From Metaphire vulgaris (Eukaryota; Annelida; Clitellata; Crassiclitellata; Megascolecidae), in the NCBI GenBank assembly GCA_018105865.1, contig CM030872.1:6505016-6569015 (forward strand): DNA of 64,000 nucleotides, given 5' to 3'. The notes under the pieces are model-generated. The model saw only the letters and a program-made list of their open reading frames with translations. It was not told the DNA's origin and ran no database searches. Both the position numbers and the translations under genes were made by a program. Shown one piece after another: positions 34,378 to 45,375 of the stretch (positions are counted from its first letter, which is position 1; each line of letters begins with the position of its first letter).

Positions 34378-37300
34378 ATGGCGTCGAGTTCACTGAGTCA
34401 GGAGAGTCTGGATCGCGATGACTTTGATCTGTCGAATCGAAGAATTCGCATGAAAGGAACAAGAACTCGGGCGGTTCCAATCTACAAGAATGAATCCGTT
34501 GAGACGACCGACGACAAAGACGTCGACGACGAAGACTGCTCTAACCAAGTGGGAACAATGCAGACGATGGAGGAGCACTCGGTGATGCTGCTTACAGGAC
34601 CATCTGGTGTCGACCATATTAGTTTCAGTCCCGGTTGTATGCTGTTTCCAGGTGATCACGACTCTCCGACGAGGGCAAAGGTGAAGGACAAACGAGGTTG
34701 GCCGAGCCACTTGCATAAGGGCAAAGCAGTTAAGGACAAACGAAAGCTGAGGGAGAAAAGGAGGAGTTCAGGTCTTGTACACATGCAGTCAACAGAGGTG
34801 GGATGTTATTGCTTCTGTCTGAGTAATAATTAACCGCCAGTATACTTTACTGGTGTCATGTGATATTGCTGACTTCGATGTTGAATGATATATTAGGATT
34901 TTGCTGTTTTTCTTGGCAGATTTATTAAATAAGTATTATTATTATTATTATTATTAGGTGACAACTTCTATAGCGCTATCTTAATGCTCAGGCAGTAGAC
35001 GAGAGCACTTTAAAGAAAAGTTCCATAAGAAGTACTAAAAAGGTGTGTTTTCAGTTTTTGAGCGAAACGGTCGGGGGAGATTTCCGACCTGACATCTACC
35101 GGGAGGGAATTCCACTCTATGGGATTACCCCTTGAAAGGGATCTGTCCCCAAACTTAGCAGTCTTAGCTGGAGGGGGCACCACGAGTCTTATTCCTTGGT
35201 CAGATCTTAGATTCGATCGACCTGTCCCGGACCCTGCCCTATGCACCAGCTTAGCTAAGTAGTCAGGGCAGGTCAAGTCATGCACGGTCCTAAACGTCAG
35301 CCAACAGCGTTTGTATAGTATCCGTTCTGTCTAGTATATGTTTGTATAGTACCCGTTAAGTTATTAAGATATTTTCTTGCAGTCTTTTATGGTCACGATG
35401 CTCTTGCACATTGAGTAAACTTGATATCATCATGTATGGCATGACTTGAATGTGTAGTACAGTTTCCCTTGTATTTGCATCCATGGTTTAATTACGCTTG
35501 TGTGTCTTCCGGAGAATTGGAGTTGACTGATGTTCCCATTAGTTTAAGCATTTTTCTGGCCAGTTTAATGCCACATTCAAGGTGCTTCTACTTGAATGTA
35601 TTGCAATTGATGAGATTTGTAGCCAGTATCTATTGTTTGTTTATAAACAAAGAATAATTAATATGCAATAAGCAACATATATCTTATTTTCTGTTGACAT
35701 CAACAACTGTATATTGAGCAATACCTCCCACTGGCTGAATTGACTGACTGATTCAGTGATGCTTGACTGATTCAGTGATGCATGCATCAATCTCACCAGC
35801 TGAGCAGCTCTGTAACACACAACTACACTTTACTTATTATGATCCCTGCTGCTGTATCAGATTCTGCTGTTCACTTCAATGATTTCTTTAAAAGTGACGT
35901 CCATCAAGACTTAGAACTGTGCACTCGAAGCAAATTCGGGATTTGCACCAACGTGTCTGTAGAGGTATCGGTGTGAGGTCTCATCTTTGTTTCCCTGTTG
36001 AGGAGTCAACCGCACCTCTCGTCACAAAATGTGCCAGTACAAGCAGTGGTGAGATAGTGAGGTTTGACTGTAGTTGGTTTGATGATGTGCTTGTGTTTGT
36101 TGTGTACAGAGTACAGGTGACTCACTGGATGAGACTGACAAGGACAGGTGCACATACAATGAAGTGATTGATGCTGACAATCCACAGACTCCAGAAGAGG
36201 TACGTAGGCAGGCAACCATTCAATGCCCGTACAGTGAAACTTCATTATAATGGACTCATTTATAATAGTTAGTTAGTTATAGGATGATTTATATAGCGCT
36301 ATTGTCCTAGCGGGCTATAATCAAGAATACAAGAACATGTACAATAACTTAGATTACATTATTATAAAATTCTAGTTTATTATATCAGATGTTTAGTTAC
36401 ATTTGACAGTAATAAATCTTTATATGCTGTTTGGACAGATATATTATAATTTCTTGATTTACTTGTGTATTTCATGATATTTCTTTCTTTAGAATACAGC
36501 TTTGAATTCTTGTGTGTGTTTACTGGTGATTACTTTATGCAAAAATTCCTTGCTATGATAAGACTGTCAGTTTCCTGGTTACTTCTAAGGACAGCCTGTG
36601 ATATCCTACTATGCTGAGGGAAAAAATAGACCTTATGAACTTTGAGGTTGAAAGATGATTAACTGTGCCATTGAATACTGCAAATAATTAATCTAAGTTC
36701 CTAATTTAACTTTGGCTTATATCATGACTGGTATTTGAGGACTTCAGTAACGTAGGCAAAGTGTCGATGCAAATTTTTAATTAGCTGGTCATCTTGAAAC
36801 GATCACTTGCCAAGTTGTTCATGTAAACTGGTAGCATGGTTTTTGTGTTAGGATCGAAAAGCATTTGCTAGTCGTGGTGCAAGAAATAAAAGGTAAGTTC
36901 TGCACAGCATAAGGACTTTTATATTAATTATGTTATTGTTAGAACTGTACTTGATTTGGCAAAAGGTCATTCAGCAAATGCCTACTTGTCCAAGATTTGC
37001 AGAAACTGCAGAATCTCACTTCCAGAGGCGTAGCAGCCAAATGGACGACCTGGCCAAATGCCAAGGGCTCCCGATCTGCAAAGGGCCCCTGACCCGAGCA
37101 AAAAATTTTTTACAAAGTTGTAAAGTTGTCAAGCAAATAAAGTTTGTTAAGATTTTCACAAACTTGTTACATTGTCTCTGGAAATGGCCTCTACCCGTTT
37201 TTCGACAAGGGCCCCGAGCATATTGCTATGCCACTGCTCACTTCCAACGAAAATCTGACTGTGGAAAGACTTAGTATGACTAATATTATTGCAATATAAT

Positions 37301-40300
37301 TATGGCTGCAAGAGTCAAATGACTGGTAAAGAACGACGGTTCTCTTGTTGAAGCTTTCAAGGTGAAGAGATTAAGAAGAATACTTGAATAAGACCAATGA
37401 TTGGATGATGCAGAAAGCAGGAGTTCAGAAAATCTTACTGAATAACGTTAAAAGAAGAAAGCCGACATACTTTTGACATATGTGCTGGGAAAAGAGGGGG
37501 ATTGTCTAGAGAAGGTGATCGTGCAAGGCACAACTCTGGGATCAAGAGCTCAAAGAAGGCCGAGGATCACATGGCTCGACAACATCCGAACGGGGACTGG
37601 GTTTCCAGCATATCAAGCCGTTAGAGCAACTAAAGATAGGCAACGATGCAACGATGGAAAGAGATAGTCATCAGTGAGACCAGCCCTTGGAATGAGGATG
37701 GCTAAAGAAGAAGAATCAAAGTTTGAAGCCTTAAGTCACTTGCCTTAAATGCCTATATACATATGTACTTAAATGAAATCAACTTAAGATGCATCCAGAA
37801 TAGATGTGAACCAGTCAGCACGTTTGTGTGTAAATCATTCACTTTTCTGTTACTTGCATCGTGTCCAGGAAAATGTAACTAACGCATTTATTAGCAAAAC
37901 GTTGCAAATTGTGAACTGAATTTTACAATTCTCGCAGCTAACGAATCAGGATATATTTCCATTAAAACTTTTGACTTTACTTTTAATTAACCTACCTAAA
38001 AATGCATCTATAGCAAGTTGCTATGAGGCAATGAAATTAAACATAGGACTTGCTGTGCCTAATGCTAATGTTAATGTCTGCAATAAGTAGGGAATGACCG
38101 GAAACAATTTTAGAGAAACACTAAAATTACTGCATTTGCCATGTAGTAAAGCAAAGTTATACTGAATTTCACGAAATTAGACCCAAGAGTTGTCGAGATT
38201 TTCATAACAAAATAGGGTGGTACATCTTTTATTGGGCCACGCTGTATGCACTATATGACTAAATTAATTAATTATTTGAGCACCTTAGATAAGTTGATTA
38301 ATTTCTTACTAGTAATTTTGTGTTGGGCTTAAATTCGAATCTTTGTTGTGTGTGTATTTAGTCCTTCTGATCTCGATGCCGATCTTGAAGATAACCAAGA
38401 CTACGACAGCACCGTTAGTCAGCCAGATACAAACTCCTCAAATCCTGCTGCTGCTGGAGCCGGGAAGAACATGGATGTTCAGCCATCCGCTCCATTGCTG
38501 CTCGACGAAGGCACGGCAGCTGCAGCAGCCAGTGACCAAGACCAGTCCTACAGGACCCTGACAAGGAATGACATTCAGGCACAAGAGGGAAGTGTGTCGA
38601 AGGATGACAGATGCTTGTCTATGTATGCAGCTGAAGCGGATGGCAACGCTTGCTGTTCGGGCGATCAAGGCGCCTTGGACCGAGGTGGCGCTGACATCTG
38701 TAATGTATTGGAACAGGTGGAGAGTTTTGGCAAAATCTGCCATATTTTCTTATTCTATATACTTCCCTATTCTTTGTTACAGATATTAGTTGCTTTTGGT
38801 TTGTCGATGTTTGAAGCCATAATCACGGTGCAGAATGTGTTTTCTGGTGATTGCTCAGCATTCTTGTTATTTAATTTGAAGTGGTAATACTCCTTGAATA
38901 TTCAACATTATAGCAAATATTATTCATAATTTTCCGCTGGCAACGTGAGAGGATGGAGGGTCCATCCATATAGTACATATGCACTGAGGGGAGGGATCAG
39001 ATTTAGGAGATTTTGCTTATGTACGGTGTGCAAACGGGAGGAGGGGGTTGAAAATATGCCTTTTTGCATACGTAGTTACGTACTTTATGGATGAGCCCAT
39101 GATTCATATTTGTGCATATCAGAATCTGTTTTGACATTCTTAATAACTTTTTCAAGTGTACACTATTGCCCTATTTTCATAATGTTGATTGATTATTTAT
39201 TTGGTGATCTAGTAAACTCATGCTTTTGCCTCATTTCTTGACTTCAGATGTTAACAAAAGAACGGGAGAAGACCAGCCAGCTCCAGAAGCTGGTTGAAGA
39301 GAAAGAGCAGATCATCAATGATCTGGAAAAACGCATAGCTGATCTAACAAAGGTTATTCTCTACACACATGAAATGATTTTTAATATACATTACTTAGTG
39401 ACTTTTATGTGTATCTGCTTAAAAATTTTGATTATTGCAGATTTTTAGATTCAACAGTTTAGATTTATTGAGGTATAAACCTTGAATCAATTGGAATGGT
39501 GATTATAAATTTTGAATATTTTTCAGCATTTCATGTGAAATTACACTGGTCAACAAGGTTTTTGTTTCCTGTGCAATTTCTGGTGTTCCAGGTAGATTTT
39601 GTCATGCTGATTACAGGAATAATTTTGAAATTTTCCTATCACGTAAGTTTTTTGAGAAAATGCTGATTTAAAATTTTAAAATTACAAGAATTTTAAAAAC
39701 GTGGTTTTCGAGTTATCTGAGTTATGGGTATTCGGGTTTGGCAAGAATCTTATGTGACCGCCATAACAGATGTAATATGCACTGCTGGCTCACATGGATT
39801 TTGAAAATTAGTATAATTAGGCATGTCCAGACATGCCCAAACGCGCCCAAACCTGTCTTCAAGACTACATGCCTACCATGTATTGTTGCTATGGTTACGC
39901 AGTCCTATATAAATACCAAGCAGCTCTAGGAAACAGCTGCAGTCTTTCTATTTGATGAGATATAACTGCTTAATTAAAGGCTGTGAATTGAATATATTAA
40001 CTAATTTAATTAAAGTTTCTGAAATGTCGCGTCGATGTCGCAACAGCAGTGACACGTTCTGCTACATCTGTGGAGAGTTTACGTTGAAATCACAGAAGCG
40101 GAGTATGACAGCAATCATAAAGAAAGGATATGAGTTATACTTTGGATGCAAAATTGGCGACCAGGACAGAGTATGGGCACCTCATATATGTTGTTCATCT
40201 TGTGCTACCAGTCTGCGAGCTTGGCTTGCAGGTAAGCGTCCATCCATGCCATTCGCCATACCAATGATATGGAGGGAGCAGAATAATCACGTGAGCAGAA

Positions 40301-42203
40301 TAATCATGTAACGGATTGCTATTTCTGCATGACGAATGTTACAGGATTTTCTTCAAAGAATAGGAAGTCTTTTGAGTATCCTAACCTTGCCTCGGCAATG
40401 AGACCAGTTCCACACGACGAGAATCTTCCTGTTCCAACCCCTCCGAGTTTTGGACACTGGAGGACGAGCATGCAGAGACAGATGAAATGCTGCAGATAGT
40501 TGATGATTCAGCTACGGAAGACCCAGAGTTTGAGCCATCGACATCCAGCAATCCTCATTTGATTTCTCAGGCAGAGCTCAATGATCTGGTCAGAGACTTA
40601 GATTTGTCAAAAAATCAAGCAGAATTGCTTGGATCTAGGTTGCAAGGATGGAATCTACTCTCTCCAGGTACAAAAAATTTCAGTATTTCGTAAACGGCAT
40701 GAAGACTTGACTCGATTCTTCAAAAAAATCGACAGTCTTACTTTTTGCATTGACATTGATGGATTGCTTTCTGCTTTCGGCTGTAAGCACAATCCATCCG
40801 AATGGCGACTTTTTGTTGACTCTTCGCTGTTAAGTTTAAAATCTGTTTTGCTGCACAATGGCAATTTATACCCTTCAGTATTCAGTACCCATTGGACATG
40901 CTGCTTACATGAAGGAAACATATGAGAACATGCAGCTGCTATTGAAACACATAGAATACTCGAGATACAACTGGAATATATGTGGAGATCTGAAAGTTGT
41001 TGCAATTCTACTCGGTCTGCAGCTAGGCTACACCAAGTACTGCTGCTTTCTTTGCGAGTGGGACAGCCGAGCTAGAGATTCACATTATGTGAGAAAGGTC
41101 TGGCCACCTCGCAGGGACTTGGTTCCAGGACAGAAGAACGTTAAACATGATTCTCTCGTTGATCCGAAGAACATTTATCTCCCACCTTTGCACATCAAAC
41201 TTGGGTTAATGAAAAACTTTGTCAAAGCAATGAACAAAGAAAGTGAAGCCTTTACATACTTACGACAGAGGTTTCCACGCACCAGTGATGCTAAAATAAA
41301 AGAAGGCGTTTTTGTTGGCCCACAGATTCGAGAGATGCTCAAGGACAGTCACTTTGAGGGCCTTCTGCAGGGTGCCGAGCATGTTGCCTGGACACTGTGG
41401 ACAGCCTTCAGGGATGTTGTTGCTAACTTTCTGGGCAACTACAAGGCGCCAAACTATGTTGAACAAGTTGTAAATCTGCTACAAGCTTACAAGGCAATGA
41501 AATTCAACATGTCACTGAAGATACACTTTCTTCATTCTCACTTGGACTTCTTCCCGGACAATCTCGGCGCCGTCAGTGATGAACATGGTGAAAGATTTCA
41601 CAAAGACATTGCCAGCATCGAGAAACGCTACCAGGGAAAGTGGAGTCCGTCTATGCTCGGAGACTACTGTTGGTCACTGATACGTGAAGCACAGGACAGT
41701 GACTACAAACGAAAATCTACAGCAAAACATTTCTAATTTTCTCATGTCCGTCATTATTGCCTAGATCCTTCTGTAGGATTATGTTGCAGAAGACGTTACA
41801 ATACTAAATGCTAAATTGTCGATTTCTTAAAAACCTTACGTGATACAGAAATTCTAATTACATATTTGTGTTCAGCAAGTCAAAATCTATTAGTTTCACC
41901 AAAATTTGTAGAGGAAACAAAAAGTTGCATAAAATTTGTTGACCAGTGTTATTTAAGGATTGTCTTAGGAATTTGTTTAACCTTTTGAACCCGGAAGGCC
42001 GCTTTAGCGGGATAGGCGTACATAGCCTAATCGCCAAGGAAGCTAGGGTTCAAAGGGTTAATGTGTAGTGACTTTTAGTTTATCTTATTTGTTCAGAGCC
42101 TCTATTGTCAAGGCTGTAGCTGGATGTTGATTTTAAATGGCTGTATATACTGTTGGATTTCATTTTTCAAATTTGACTTTAGAGTGAGTCTGATGCCGTT
42201 TAG
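34378..42203 (+). CDS. PAWR: PRKC apoptosis WT1 regulator (Par-4) orthologue, 6 coding exons
   Basis: Par-4 is a pro-apoptotic regulator in vertebrates with nuclear localisation signals, a SAC core and a C-terminal leucine zipper. Exons: 34378-34797, 36110-36199, 36852-36892, 38362-38716, 39248-39352 and 42183-42203 (stop), all in phase, giving about 343 residues (human 340). The hallmark is KDKRKLREKRRSSGLV at about residues 119-134, matching the SAC-domain signature KRKLREKRRSTGVV of vertebrates. An acidic run (DDKDVDDEDC) lies near residue 45. Exon 4 is low in complexity, with Ala, Gly and Asp runs. Exon 5 is a charged coiled coil (REKTSQLQKLVEEKEQII) matching the first half of the vertebrate zipper. 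Exon 6 adds only SESDAV, so the zipper is shorter than in vertebrates. The vertebrate PKA-site Thr is Ser131 here. The first exon may be preceded by a non-coding one, because a TTTTCAG acceptor lies just upstream. Confidence 0.85.
34930..35290 (-). mobile_element. LINE 3' fragment, (TAA)-tail, in the first PAWR intron
   Basis: On the minus strand 35285-35010 encodes CPDYLAKLVHRA, then LRSDQGIRLVVPPPAKT, FGDRSLS and EWNSLPVDVR, followed by a GCGCTATAGAAGTTGTCACC 3' end and a (TAA)n tail at 34930-34957. It is related to, but distinct from, the copy at 33.3 kb. Confidence 0.7.
37023..37236. mobile_element. hAT-type MITE in a PAWR intron
   Basis: Ends CAGAGGCGTAGCAG and TTGCTATGCCACTG are flanked by a perfect 8-bp duplication CTCACTTC. 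It belongs to the CAGTGGCGTAGC-type family, like the element at 29.8 kb. Confidence 0.8.
37290..37715 (+). mobile_element. non-LTR retrotransposon C-terminal fragment in a PAWR intron
   Basis: Degenerate reading includes RRLRRILE-like, VKRRKPTYF and SRAQRRPRITWLDNI segments and ends GGCTAAAGAAGAAGAA, the usual end of RTE-like elements with a GAA-rich tail. It lies in intron 3 of the PAWR gene. Confidence 0.6.
38945..39090. repeat. relative of the CCATCCATATAGTAC MITE in a PAWR intron
   Basis: GGTCCATCCATATAGTACAT and GTTACGTACTTTATGGATGA are inverse ends, and GCACTGAGGGGAGGGATCAG is shared with 13.06 kb. Terminal bases are lost. Confidence 0.5.
39544..41948 (+). mobile_element. CACTG-ended DNA transposon in the last PAWR intron
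   Basis: A 2,405-bp element is bounded by a perfect 13-bp terminal inverted repeat (CACTGGTCAACAA at the left, its complement at the right) and a 3-bp TTA target duplication (39541-39543 and 41949-41951). After the TIR both ends share a TTTTTGTTTCCT run in inverted orientation. CACTA/CMC-type elements have CACTR ends and 3-bp duplications, so it is provisionally placed there. Assignment to that superfamily is inference. It carries one broken transposase-like gene. Confidence 0.75.
40024..41736 (+). pseudogene. broken transposase-like gene of the CACTG element
   Basis: Conceptual reading in the order of the element gives an N-terminal zinc-binding-like region (CYICGEF ... HICCSSC), a second Cys pair (CYFCMTN), an acidic linker (EDPEFEPSTSS), and then a long intact C-terminal block at 40858-41736 with WNICGDLKVVAILLGLQLG, KYCCFLCEWDSRA, HIKLGLMKNFVKA, KIHFLHSHLDFFPDN and DEHGERFHKDI. 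I recognise this block as a repetitive protein of many invertebrate genomes, not a named host gene. Frame breaks near 40290, 40455, 40675 and 40880 leave it inactive. Two of these are small tandem duplications: a 17-bp one (GAGCAGAATAATCACGT repeated near 40280-40310) and a 7-bp one (ATTCAGT near 40877). Confidence 0.7.
41977..42061. repeat. TTAA-bounded hairpin MITE
   Basis: Ends TTAACCTTTTGAACCC and GGGTTCAAAGGGTTAA, 85 bp, 30 bp after the CACTG transposon in the PAWR intron. Confidence 0.5.
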
Positions 42204-42512
42204 AAGAAACATGACATTCTCAAGTGAAAAGATTCCTTTCGTTACTGTTTCATAAACATTTCAATTTCCAACTTGTGACTTCCACCACTGCTTGACAGAT
42301 ATCTTTTCAAGACTGAGGTGACATCTGTTGAAATTTATTGAGTTTAGTTCAAGTCATATGTATTATATATTTCGTGGTCTAGTCATATAAATAGTGTTAT
42401 TTAAAATAATATTTAATTGTTTGACATCTATGTAATGTGTATTGCTATATTTTGTGAATTTTTTTGCCTGTGTGGCTATATTGTGCATTACATTAATATA
42501 ATTTTAATACTG

Positions 42513-42559
42513 AATAAATGTTGTTGATGTTTTGTGCTCTGCCAACAACTTTGAATAAA
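42513..42559 (+). terminator. polyadenylation signals of the PAWR-like gene
   Basis: Two AATAAA hexamers, at 42513-42518 and 42554-42559, lie about 310-350 bp after the proposed PAWR stop codon, followed by T/G-rich sequence. They support both the gene's end and the short last exon. Confidence 0.6.
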
Positions 42560-42634
42560 CTCTTTAGTTTTGAGATTAAGTTGGTGTCTGGTACATTTTC
42601 GTTAAAGTTTGATTCTAGTTTCTATAAAGTATTA

Positions 42635-42809
42635 CAGTAGAACCTCGTTATATCGAAGTTCAAGGGACCGTGATAAATACTTTGATATATCCGAGGTTCG
42701 ATATATCCGATTCCTGTATCATTAACACTGTTTTGGCAGGACCGGCGCTCAAACTTCGATATAAACGTGATTTCGATATAAGCGAGTTTGATATAACGAG
42801 GTTCTACTG
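42635..42809. mobile_element. pogo/Tigger-like MITE
   Basis: Left end CAGTAGAACCTCGTTATATC and right end its inverse (GATATAACGAGGTTCTACTG), flanked by TA on both sides. The CAGTAGAACCTCGTTATA end is typical of pogo-type elements in many animals. It lies 75 bp beyond the PAWR polyadenylation signals. Confidence 0.82.
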
Positions 42810-44254
42810 TAGTCATTTTTCATGCTATTTCATTTTAGGAATCTTGATCTTATAATCATGTGTTTTTCTGAAGTTCTTGTGGGAAATCAAATTTATTTAC
42901 CATCTTGAATTGTTCTAAATCCAAGGAAATGTGGTTTTCACTGAAATAATTGAGAAGTATGTAATAGAAACTACAAACAATTTAGTATCATGAGATATCC
43001 ATTTATGATGTCCAAACAGGATTTACCAAAATAACATTTGAATTTTATCTTAGACATCTACGGCATATACACTGGTATTTTGGTGCAGTACTGTGTAAAA
43101 TAAATTTTATTTACTTATAAATAATATGACAAAGAGGTTAAATATTTCCAATTATGGTATGTCTGAATTTTATTTGTTTTAGTTGTCCACATAAATTAAG
43201 TGGGGAACTACAAGGAAGTGGATTCTAAAATACAAAAATTGTATTAATGTATTCATTGCATGGCTATTTCTGTTGATATATTTTTCTTAAATTGTATTTA
43301 GAAAAGAAAATAGTATCTTTGAATTTCATTGTATGCATACAATGAACGTAAATGAAATGTATAGACTAGCTAAGAATGGCAGTGTTTGCAAAAGAAAGTA
43401 TAGAAAACTGCTGTGAAGTTAATCAAGATCATGAATGAAATCTCAGACAAAACAATGAAAAATTCTTTTACAAAATCATAGAATTTGGATCTGATCCACT
43501 GGTACTCTTATCACGTGTATAGCATATAGCTTGGTCTGTGCTCAGTTGTACAGTGCAGAACCTTATCTACATTACTTTTGCAGATCAACAATTTCATTAG
43601 TTTTGTTATGAAAAATGTCTGAAATGAAAAATTCAATATGAAAAACCATTGCAATATCATAAAACATTCAACATATTCAATATTTGATTTGATGGGAGTT
43701 TTTATCCTTGCCTCACTCATCGAGGATGCCCTGTAACTTGTTAAACACCATTTTTTGTTGTGGGCTAGTCTGATTTAACACTGGTTTTTGAAAAATTGAA
43801 TATATTTGGACTACAGATACTGGTATGTATTACAGATTAATAATTTACTGAATGGAGTAACAAAAACCAAATATTTTACATATTAGAAAACTTATTTCCA
43901 ATTTTCAATTCTATGACCCAGCAGCAGGTGCAAAGCTGGGCAATATAATTTGGTCAGGGCATTGCATGTGATTCATGCAGATCCATTGAACAAATCTTAG
44001 GCTCTTTCCAAACCCAAGATTCAAAAATGCCATGAGAATGTTTATATTCAGTCTACTATATGATATTTGCAGGAAAACTTTTAAAAATCAATATTGATTT
44101 TGGAGTTTGACTGTAGTCTACAAATTCACTGAAATTCTATTTAAATGTGCTCGTGGACCACAATGGGTAGCTATGACAATACCCAACCCCAAAGTCAGTA
44201 TTCTAGTCATACTAAACCCCACTCCCAAATTGTGCCTTGCCCAAAACCCTCTTA
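42810..44254. other. intergenic, no gene seen
   Basis: AT-rich sequence between the PAWR polyadenylation signals and a Harbinger-like MITE. Open frames are short and lack motifs. Confidence 0.5.
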
Positions 44255-44677
44255 GGGGCCATCCATATAGTACGTATGCAAAAAAGTCATTTTCAACCCC
44301 CCTCCTCCTCTGTTGCACACCATACATTTTGGTTACCCCCATGCATACATACAAATTAGCAAACACCTCCCCACACAGTGAAAATTAATTTTTAGCCATA
44401 GCCAAGAAGCATTTGTTTACTATTAAATTTAAGGTTTTTAATATTTAAATAACTGGGAACAATAGTCGGGACCCTTTGTTTGACCACGAGAAAGTAATTT
44501 TGTTCAAATCAAATGTTTATGTGAATATACCAGCCTTCTATTTATAAATTTGAATGTGCGTGGTACAAATTCAGTCATGACCCCCTCCCCCACCAACCCC
44601 TGTACTCTTCCGTACGCAAAATCACCTAAATCTCAAACCCCCTCCCCTCGGTGCGTACGTACTATATGGACGACCCC
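44255..44677. mobile_element. Harbinger-like MITE, GGGG(C/T)C(A/G)TCCATATAG family
   Basis: Left end GGGGCCATCCATATAGTACG and right end CGTACTATATGGACGACCCC are inverse, with TTA on both sides, the TWA-type duplication of PIF/Harbinger. The interior is C-rich. No gene. Confidence 0.7.
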
Positions 44678-45261
44678 TTACTATACACTGTACCTATCCT
44701 CCTGTGTTTATGTTATCACTTTGCATCAGCAATGGCATGAATACTTGTTGAAGGATGTGTAAGTTTGATGCAATTGTACCAGTACCAGTATTTTTGACCA
44801 GTTTTCTATTTCTAGTCAACCTAGCCTATTGTCACTATCCTCTTAATGTTGCATTAACATTTCCAGTATCTACATATTATATTATTCAACTCTCTGCATG
44901 ATATAACATAAAATGTACTGTATGTGACAGTAAATGGTTAATTTTTGCTAAACTAGATCTGTGCATTTAGCTAATGTGTGTTTTATGAGGTATGTAAAAT
45001 ACAGCTACAATTGCATCAGGCTAATCTTTTAAATTTATTCTATAGTAAGTAACTTACTTAGCTTCAAATTTAAATTAAAGTTATAATTGTTAACCACTTT
45101 ACTGGCTGTGATGCATGTATCCATTTTACATTACATTACAAATCAATGGCTGGTGAAGGGGTTAGCAGTATGCCTAGCTGCAATAATTTTGCATGATCAA
45201 TACCACCAAATTCAGTGAAAAGTTACTGATAGAACAGCAAATGTGTCAGTTGCACAAATCT

Positions 45262-45267
45262 TTTATT
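45262..45267 (-). terminator. polyadenylation signal of the small unidentified gene
   Basis: TTTATT on the plus strand reads AATAAA on the minus strand, about 110 bp beyond the proposed stop codon at 45376. It fits a short 3' UTR and supports the terminal exon. Confidence 0.5.
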
Positions 45268-45375
45268 GGATATAAATGCAACAATGTTATAATTAATATT
45301 TGCCAAAGTTCTTAATTATACTGTTCAAGTGAGCAAAGCACTCAATTAATTTTTAAGTCATGAATGTAATAAATT

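Noticed and set aside
38348..38887. 179-residue frame with a C-terminal hydrophobic segment
   Set aside because: The PAWR exon ends at the GT donor after 38716. The hydrophobic part is translated intron, so there is no membrane segment.
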